In this document: in pieces, positions 56,897-64,000 of the stretch
How positions within the stretch are numbered: the stretch's first letter is position 1
Layout: each line of letters starts with the position of its first letter
Source: Agroathelia rolfsii
Taxonomy: Eukaryota; Basidiomycota; Agaricomycetes; Amylocorticiales; Amylocorticiaceae
DNA length: 64,000 nt
Direction: 5' to 3'
Assembly: GCA_018343915.1 (NCBI GenBank)
Contig: JABRWF010000007.1
Location: forward strand, 3,596,001-3,660,000
The notes under the pieces: generated by a model
The model's input: only the letters and a program-made list of their open reading frames with translations
Databases searched by the model: none
What the model was told of the DNA's origin: nothing
Position numbers and translations under genes: made by a program

Positions 56897-57377
56897 TTTC
56901 TAGATTCGCAAACAAGTCATTTGCTTTGAGGACCCCTAAAACCTCCAGTACTCTTTGACGTAGCTCTGTTTCCATCTGTGCTCCAATGATAATATCATTG
57001 ATGTAATGGACTAACCACCCTAACTGATTGAATTTGTAGAACAGGTCATCCATCATTGTCTGCATTGTGGCAGGCGCATTACACAATCCGAAGGTCATTA
57101 CCATTGGCTCAAAGAGTCCCTTGTTTGTGATGAAGGCTGCTTTATGTTCATCCCCTTCTTAAATCCGAATATTGTTGAAGCCTCATCTTAGATCGATTTT
57201 GCAAAAAGTCCAAAATTTGGTCATCTTGTCCTGAAGTTCAGAGATGAGGGGGAGGGGATAGGCGTTCTCAATTGTCTTGGCATTGAGTTTGCGGTAATCT
57301 TGGACCGGGTGGAGCGTACCATTCTTTTTGGGAATGAAGAACATGGGAGCAGCAATCGGGCTTTCTGATTTGTGGAT
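56897..57377 (-). pseudogene. Element A reverse transcriptase core
   Basis: Minus-strand RT: IHKSESPIAAPMFFIPKKNG, QDYRKLNAKTIENAYPLPLI, CKIDLR then a stop, MTFGLCNAPATMQTMMDDLF, and the catalytic box HYINDIIIGA, where the first Asp of YxDD is Asn as in element B. It ends NDLFANLEKF at the element C junction. Confidence 0.78.
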
Positions 57378-57382
57378 GTAAC

Positions 57383-58254
57383 TGTCATGAGAAGGAATTT
57401 TTGCCGATTTTTTTGGTCTATCTCTCGTATTATTTGGACAAGTAATCATTTAGTTATTATATTTTCTTTCCTTTCTTTGTTTTTCTTATAAAATTACCCC
57501 TTTTAGGGCGTGGACTGTGGGCAGTGCAGCGGTCATGTGATTGGCCCTCACGTGTTCCAAGCCGCACGTCACAGGAGTAATCTCGGGGCTGCGCGTACTT
57601 CTATTTTCACCATCACGCACAGCCCAGGAACACAGCCTTCCTTCCCTGAACAATTCCTAACAGTTACTGGTACTGGTCCGGAAACGGATCTCCACACGGA
57701 TGCCCGGTGGAGTTAGGTTAAACGTTCTTCCCCTGCATTGCCACTTGCATACTTCTATTTCCCTCTGCGCACAGACCATCCATGCTGCGCACAGACCATC
57801 CATGCTGCGCACAGACCTTTAGATATTAGTATATATAGTGCATGTAACTTGTCCTGAAGAGCTCAGCTTCGACCTCTTCGCCTTCAGGCAAGTAAAACCC
57901 CAGGTTATATCTCTCTTATAGATTACTAATAAAAATCTTTGCCTTCAGGGTATATACTCATAGGCCTAGGCCCTCCGTCCTAGCTTTCCCCCTCTCCCCT
58001 CTTTCTCTCCAACTTGTGGGCGGTGCAAATCCCCCTTTTTGTGTGTGTGTGAATCACTAAGAGCATCGAGTGCACGTGAGATAAGAAAGTACCCGGGCAA
58101 GCCTTCAATAAGATTAAGGCATTGCTATCTGTGGGAACACTCGCGTGTAAGGTACTTCAAAATATTTAGTGTTAAGAAGGGCATTAATTGTACTTGAAGT
58201 TATTTGTGGGTGTTGACCCGCGATTTCATCAAGTCAAGGAGTGTACCCTTGACA
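57383..58254 (+). repeat. Family A solo LTR in element A
   Basis: 872 bp with the duplication GTAAC (57378-57382, 58255-58259). TATATATA starts at 57830, AGCTTCGACCT at 57865 (35 nt). U3 has three tandem copies of a 20-bp unit containing TGCGCACAGACCATCCA (57766-57820). Confidence 0.92.
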
Positions 58255-58259
58255 GTAAC

Positions 58260-58830
58260 CCTTCTCAAGGTTCTCTTTTAGGTAGTTGACAAGTGCTTCT
58301 TCTTCTTTGACAGATAATGGATATGCTTTGCTTCTTCTTAATTGTGCACCATTCTTCAGCTTGATCTTGTGATCCTACAGTTTTCTAAGTGGCATTCTCT
58401 GAGAGGCCTCTTTAGAAAATACTAAAGTAAATTTAGATGCCCATTCTGGTAGGAGACTGGAGGAGATGGTTAGGCAGTCTGGGTGCATAACCTTCCCTGC
58501 CGACCAGTCTATTACCGGATTTTCTAACTGGAGCCAGTCAATCCCAAGGATCACATTTTTGGGGCCTATATCTGTAACTAGGAAAGGAAGTTTCTTGTGG
58601 ATTCCTCCTATACTTGTTTCAAGAATGGCAATATCTTCAATTTTTCCTTGAGCATTGAGCGAGTTATCTATGTTGTGTATAGGTATGGAATGAGGTAATT
58701 TTTTTGTACTTATTTTATTTTCTTTAATGAAACAAGAATGAATAAAAGAAGAGGAAGCACCAGAATCTATCATTGCTAATGTTACAAGAGAGGAAAAATG
58801 TCCATGGAATATGATGGGAATATGAAGGTG
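58260..58830 (-). pseudogene. Element A protease and RT start
   Basis: Aspartic protease with intact AMIDSGASSSFI and ILGIDWLQLENPVIDW, then FSKEASQRMPLRKL ending at TAG (58375) where CAG is likely. It continues KLKNGAQLRRSKAYPLS and LVNYLKENLE, the lead-in to RT. The 5' end is cut by the family C LTR at 58836. Confidence 0.78.
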
Positions 58831-59620
58831 CTGTCTGTTACAAGTCGCTTGTTGTACTATAATTTTATTTCGAATTTTTTATTATTTTTCTGAATTTTTC
58901 CTAATTTTTCTCTATTTTTTGATGTATATATTGTATATTACGTAAGCGTACACTCTGATGACTAAGCAAGTCATGTGACCAGTCAACCATGTGACTGGCC
59001 ATCATGTGACCACTAGTTATGTGACATATTATGTAAGCAGAGTCTAGAACAAGGATCCGGATCATGACACCACTTTAGACTCACCATAATAAATAATAGC
59101 GCAATATCATGCCATACTTAGCATTACTGCGCACAGACCATGTAACTGCGTACAGACCATGTAACTGCGCACAGACCAGGTAGAATTAGTATATAACCCT
59201 GTAGTGCCTCTACCTGAAGACCTTAGATTCGTTCTCTTCGTCTTCAGGTAAGTATAGGTAGTGCCTTGTATTAAGTAAATACTGACATAATAAATCTTTG
59301 TCTTCAGAGCCCATTACCTCTATAGGCTACTAGAGCCTATCTCCCCCCTCTCTCTCTTCCCCTACCAAATCCTCCCTGCTGTGTGCTAGGAGGTAACAAG
59401 CATGCTCTGTGCTGCTTGTTGTTTAGAGGTTGCTTAGTGCTCCTCTACGGTAGAACGCATAAGACAGGTCCAGCCCCTTAGGTGACCATTTGTGGTTCTG
59501 TAAAACCAATACATTGTGCTTAGTGCACCTAAGAGAACAAAGGCATTGCCCTACGTTCTTCGCGGTTAAGATACATTGCATGCCTAATAGCATACACAAG
59601 ATAGTTTGTATTCTGCATGT

Positions 59621-61466
59621 TGTCATGGGTCACTCATGACTCAAACCAACCAAACACATCTAGCCTGGGAAGGCTAGGCAAAAGGGGGGGGGGGTACTAC
59701 TGATATCTTTAATCTCCCCCAGTAGGGAGGTGCAACTCATATTTAAAGACCTAGAGGCAAGGTCTCCCACTGTTTCATGAAGGCTTCCATGCAACATATA
59801 ATCACTGGTATTCTTTAAAGTCCTTTTGCCAGATGGGACATGCTGTCTTGGACTAGACACAATTCTTTATACTCCCTGATCCTAGGAGTCCATGTTCACA
59901 CATCATGGTGACACATGCTTTCACTCAGTATTATACTCCCTTAGAGCATGGAGTCATAGCATATCTCCTTAACCTTGGGGTCCAGGTATAACAATTCAAA
60001 GATGATGATGGGGGGGAGGGGTAAAACACACAAGAGAGAGAGTGGGAGATGAGAACTTTCAGGTGTGAGTGAGAATGACTCAGAGGGCAAAAGGTAGTCA
60101 AGCTGGATTGCAAAGGCCCTAAGGGCAGGCCTCTATATACTGTTTACAAGTACTCTAAGAATAGTCCTTAACTCCACATCAAGGGAAATAGAAGAAAGGA
60201 AAGAGAAAGAATTAGAGGAGTTAGAACAGAAGTACAGTGTGGGAAAGATCAAAGATGAGAGAAGCATCAGAGATGGAAGAAGCAAATCAATGATGTACAT
60301 CAGAAGATCAGGAAGCAAACCCAAATGAAGTACAGTACCATATGTATCAAGAGCACACCTGCCTCTTGCCACTAAAACTCAACTAGAGTCTACATCAACC
60401 CCTGTAAGGTGCGGGGTAGCTAGTAAGGCTGTTTTACAACTCCTAAGACCTAGGATATGCGGGTGTACACTTCCTTGCCTGGTCTCTGCTATCACGCAAC
60501 TTCTAGCTTTTCAATCACCAAGTGTTACTCCAAGCTTACTAAGCTTTCACACAAGGTCTATTGTCAAGGCAGGAAATATCTTGTGTATGCAGATATGGGT
60601 GTGATGTATCTTAACCGCAACAAGCGCAGGGCAACGCCTTTGCTTGCTTGAGTGCACTAAGCACTATGTTGTGTATACAGCGGTGCAAATAGTCAGCCAA
60701 AGGCCTGAACCTGTCTTATGCATGCTAACAAAAGAGGGGCACAGAGCGACCTCTTTTCCTACTGTAGCATGAAGTACACAGTAACCCTCTAGCACAAAGC
60801 CTAAGGGATTTTGGGAAGGGGTAGAGAGAGAGAGGGGGAGATAGGCAGTCACGCCTTAAGAGGTAAGGGCTCTGAAGACGAAGTTTTTTATTATGTCAGC
60901 ATTTAATTTAATACAAAGCACTACTATGCTTACCTAAAGACGAAGAGAACAAATCTGAGGTCTTCAGGTAGAGGCACTACAGGGTTATATACTAATTCTA
61001 CCTGGTCTGTGTGCAGTTACATGGTCTGTGTACAGTAATGCTAAGTATGGCGTGATATTGCGCCATTATTTATTATAATGAGTCTAAAGTGGTGTCATAA
61101 TCCGGACCCATGTTCTAGACTCTGCTTGCATGATATGTCACATGACTAGTAGTCACATGATGGCCAGTCACATGGTCGACTGGTCACATGACTTGCTTAG
61201 TCATCAGAGTATGTGTTTACGTAATATACAATATATATATCAAAAAATAGAGAAAAATCAGGAAATTTTCGGAAAAATAATGGAAAATTCAAAATAAAAT
61301 TATAATACATCGAGCGACTCGTAACAATATGAACAATGCAGCAATAAACCTAAAATAAAGAAGTAAAGCCTATGCACTCAAATCAAAAGATATAAATTCA
61401 AGAAAAATAGTAGAAAATATAGAAAAATTAGGAGAACAAGATAAGCCATAAGATCAACTCATGACA
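59621..61466 (-). repeat. Family F solo LTR, itself split by a family C LTR
   Basis: Minus orientation, pieces 59621-60344 and 61332-61466. Flanking 5-mers CATGT and CGTAT both derive from CGTGT by one G-to-A change each, consistent with the intact sequence in other family C LTRs. It contains an 11-G run (C on its own strand). Confidence 0.82.
60345..61326 (-). repeat. Family C solo LTR, innermost level
   Basis: 982 bp, minus orientation, duplication ATATG (60340-60344, 61327-61331). The terminal TGTCAAG has become TATCAAG. Fourth nesting level: A > C > F > C. Confidence 0.9.
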
Positions 61467-61693
61467 CGTATAGACCTTGCTTGAAAGTCTAGAAGACTTG
61501 GAGTAAAGCTCGGTGACACAAGGACTCAAACTTGCGTAATAGTTGTGACAGTGCAAGGAAGTATATACCCGCGCATCCCTAGCCTTGGGAGTTGTAAAAC
61601 AGCCGTTACTTGGCTACCCCGTACCTTTGAGGGGTTGACGTAGGCTTAGGTTGAGTTTTGGTGGCAAAAGTCTGGTGTGCTCTTGACACTGTC

Positions 61694-61759
61694 CATGCGC
61701 ACCAGAAATTGAAATAGAATTTAGAGAAAGAAATGAGGAAAAACGATTTGCAAGGTAAG
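61694..61759 (-). other. Element A piece upstream of protease
   Basis: 66 bases of element A between two solo LTRs, linking the gag end to the protease. Too short for domain assignment. Confidence 0.6.
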
Positions 61760-61764
61760 GGTTG

Positions 61765-62625
61765 TGTCATGAGTTGATCTTATGGCTTATCTTGTTCTCC
61801 TAATTTTTCTATATTTTCTACTATTTTTCTTGAATTTATATCTTTTGCTTTGAGTGCATAGGATTTATTTCTTTATTTTTGGTTTATTGCTGCTTTGTTC
61901 ATATGGTACTGTACTTCATTTGGGTTTGCTTCCTGATCTCCTGATGTACATCATTGATTTGCTTCTCCCATCTTTAATGCTTCTTTCATCTTTGATCTTT
62001 CCCATACTGTACTTCTGTTCTAACTCCTCTGATCCTTTCTCTTTCCTTTCTTCTATTTCCCTTGATGTGGAGTTAAGGACTATTCTTAGAATACTTGTAA
62101 ACAGTATATAGAGGCCTGCCCTTGGGGCCTTTGCAATCCAGCTTGACCACCTTTTGCCCTCTGAGTCATTCTCACTCACACCTGAAAGTTCTCATCTCCT
62201 ACTCTCTCTCTTGTGTGTTTTACCCCCCCCCCCCCCCATCATCATCTTTGACTTGTTATACCTAGACCCCAAGGTTAAGGGGATATACTGTGACTCCATG
62301 CTCTAAGGGAGTATAATACTGAGTGAAAGCATGTGTCACCATGATGTGTGAACATAGACTCCTAGGATCAGGGAGTATAAAGAATTGTGTCTAGTCCAAG
62401 ACAGCATGTCCCATCTGGCAAAGGGACTTTAAAGAATACCAGTGATTATATGTTGCATGGAAGCCTTCATGAAACAGTGGGAGACCTTGCCTCTAGGTCT
62501 TTAAACATGAGTTGCACCTCCCTACTGGGGGAGATTAAAGATATCAGTAGTACCCCCCCCCCTTTTGCCTAGCCTTCCCAGGCTAGATGTGTTTGGTTGG
62601 TTTGAGTCATGAGTGACCCATGATA
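61765..62625 (+). repeat. Family F solo LTR in element A
   Basis: 861 bp with the duplication GGTTG (61760-61764, 62626-62630). The last bases read TGATA instead of TGACA. The C run is 15 long against 9 in the copy at 53128. Confidence 0.9.
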
Positions 62626-62630
62626 GGTTG

Positions 62631-64000
62631 GCCAAAATGGCCCTTTCTGTCAACCCTTCTAAAAACCCGCCTTGTCTTTGAAGGCGGCCAATGCCATAGC
62701 TTGTTGTTTGACCAATGCTTGTAGGTCGGCCATCGTCATTGTGGAGGAACCTTTATTGATATTATCGGCAGTGGCTGATGTGCCTAACTGGTCAGCAGAA
62801 GGGGGTGCCGGTGTTATTGTGGCTTGGACCCTAGGTCTGGACCCCTGGTACCTCAAGACTCGAGGATTTGTGCAGTTGGAGGCAAAATGTCCCCATTGCT
62901 GACAGTTGTAGCACTACACAGTATTCAAATCCCTAGGGGGGTGGCGGTTTCCTTGTGGTGCTACCGGAACTGGGGTGGCGGGTACGGCTTATACTGCATT
63001 GATGGTAATGGGATTTGCGGCCATGCCCTGATTCTGGAAGCAAGGTCAAGGCTTCCAACCATCTGTCTAAATTCCAGCGTTGCATAGTCCTTCTTCCACA
63101 TCAATGGCAGCCTTCATGAGGTGTTCTAGACTGTCGCGTTGTTCTTTGGGGTATCCGCCAATTACTCCTTTGATCTTAGGGGAGAGAGCTTGCCAATAAC
63201 GAACCCTTAGGTCTTCACCTGACAACTTGGTTTGGTTGGCAAGGATGGAGAATATTGCCGTGAAGTCTGCAACCAACGATGTACCTTGCTTCAGATCTTG
63301 TAACTTTTGGAGAGCGATTCTCCTGAAGTCCCTTGCCCCATACAATGCTTTAAATTTTGCATAGAGGTCCTTCTCAAAGTTGAACCCCTTGGTATCAATT
63401 ACATCATTGAATTTTTGGCTCCAGGCCTTTGGAGCTCCTTCTAACAGGCCTATAAAGTAGCGTGCCTTTGTTTAATCTGAGGAGTATATTCTGGGGTTCA
63501 GCTTGATATGGTTCTTGAAGCCGAACACAAAGGACTAGTATTTAGACCAGTCACCAGAAAATTTCTCTAGGGCCTGACCAATTTCTTTTGGCATGGATGT
63601 AGAGGCGGCGGTGGCAGTAGCAGGTTGTTCTTGCTCGAGCAAGTCAGCAAATCGTGCTTGTGTTTCTTGCATCTGTTCCATAGATGCTTGGATGTGTGTT
63701 TGGTTGGCTTGTAGGAGAGCCAAAATCTGACTGAGCTCTTGAGGAAGAGACATTTTGATTTCAGGAGGAGGGGATGAATCATGCTTCTTTTCTCGGCGAC
63801 GTTTGTGACAGCTTTTAGAGGGGGAAGGGTATGGGACAACAGGTGACTCTGGGTACAATGCTTCTGTGGTGTATCGTCGGCAGTACTCAGAGGGAGATGG
63901 GTATTCAGTCGGGGCCTCCTCTTGTCCTTCTGGCGTTTTGGGAGGTGAAGCTTGCATAGAGAGTCCTTCCTCTCCTGATTCTTCTTCTTCTTCCTCAGAA
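62631..64000 (-). pseudogene. Element A gag, partial, runs off the window
   Basis: Minus-strand gag. N-terminal part with SPSEYCRRYTTEALYPESP, a coiled-coil-prone QANQTHIQASMEQMQETQ, core with RDFRRIALQKLQDLKQGTSL, a CCHC knuckle CYNCQQWGHFASNC at about 62875-62920, and the C-terminus LAAFKDKAGF ending at TAG 62659-62661. Several stops or frame changes (near 62925, 63066, 63475, 63535) break it. Confidence 0.78.
62662..62668 (-). promoter_or_regulatory. -1 ribosomal frameshift heptamer, element A
   Basis: G GGT TTT immediately before the gag TAG. The -1 frame reads LEGLTERAILA toward the protease before the family F LTR interrupts. Confidence 0.68.

Larger units (their letters stand above)
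58836..61688 (+). repeat. Family C solo LTR in element A, split by nested LTRs
   Basis: 58836-59620 and 61472-61688, duplication CTGTC (58831-58835, 61689-61693). U3 contains three copies of a 19-bp unit ACTGCGCACAGACCATGTA (59126-59180). It received the family F LTR listed next. Confidence 0.88.
34733..64000 (-). mobile_element. Outermost Ty3/gypsy element A, nested host, runs off the right edge
   Basis: A minus-strand chromovirus. Its 3' LTR is 34733-35586 and its 5' part lies beyond 64000. Internal pieces belonging to A: 35587-37480 (integrase, chromodomain), 47700-48178 (RT end/RNase H), 56897-57377 (RT core), 58260-58830 (RT start, protease), 61694-61759 (gag-pol junction), 62631-64000 (gag). 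The pieces read continuously when the inserts D+B, C, and three solo LTRs (57383-58254, 58836-61688, 61765-62625) are removed with one copy of each 5-bp duplication. The insert boundaries are seen directly; the single-element interpretation follows from protein continuity across each junction. Confidence 0.85.

Noticed and set aside
37486..64000. CRISPR-like or satellite array from the many repeats
   Set aside because: Repeats are long LTR copies in both orientations with target duplications; there are no short, regularly spaced units, and the genome is eukaryotic.

Overview
The window is from a filamentous fungus, most likely an Agaricomycete basidiomycete. Genes are dense in very short introns (about 45-110 bp). 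One gene (10465-11824) encodes the cysteine-rich single-pass membrane protein typical of Basidiomycota, another is an intron-rich basidiomycete-style F-box protein, and the retroelements are fungal chromoviruses and a LINE. No species is claimed.

Left part (1-15.1 kb) is accessory. It holds three 5'-truncated copies of one LINE, each with recognisable target-site duplications (106-1424 minus, about 6240-6429 minus, 14622-15094 plus). It also holds a small carboxylesterase family: one apparently intact 16-exon gene (2099-4572), a close tandem paralogue that is a pseudogene lacking the catalytic serine (6985-9550), and two relics in opposite orientations (12.1-13.9 kb). The membrane-protein gene lies between them.

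Middle part (15.2-32.4 kb) is the conserved host gene region: an intronless mitochondrial-type PPR protein (plus), class II fructose-bisphosphate aldolase (plus), an HRI1-family protein (minus), an F-box protein with C-terminal zinc-binding-like motifs (minus), a 4.6-kb gene-poor gap with a 210-bp foldback element, a short-chain dehydrogenase (plus) and a monocarboxylate-type MFS transporter (plus). Several genes need microexons (6, 7, 10, 12 and 16 nt) to keep their conserved proteins in frame.

From 32.8 kb to the right edge the DNA is a transposon pile. Three DNA-transposon or MITE remnants (pogo-like, hAT-like, Tc1-like) are followed by a nested stack of Ty3/gypsy chromoviruses. The outermost element (A, minus) starts at 34733 and runs off the right edge. 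It is split by a solo LTR of family D (itself split by complete element B), by complete element C, and by solo LTRs of families A, C and F, up to four levels deep. Nearly all junctions can be placed to the base from 5-bp target-site duplications.

The most interesting signals are in these retroelements. First, elements B and C each carry an 11-nt primer-binding site, two bases after the 5' LTR, that is exactly complementary to an 11-nt block in their own LTR; the block differs between families and the complement changes with it. It lies exactly 35 nt from the start of the TATA box, and families A and F have the same layout. This fits Tf1/sushi-type self-primed reverse transcription. Second, gag of all three families ends at the same canonical -1 slippery heptamer (G GGT TTT), with pol in the -1 frame. 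Third, the coding breaks are almost all C-to-T or G-to-A transitions at CpG and CpA, a RIP-like or methylation-deamination footprint.
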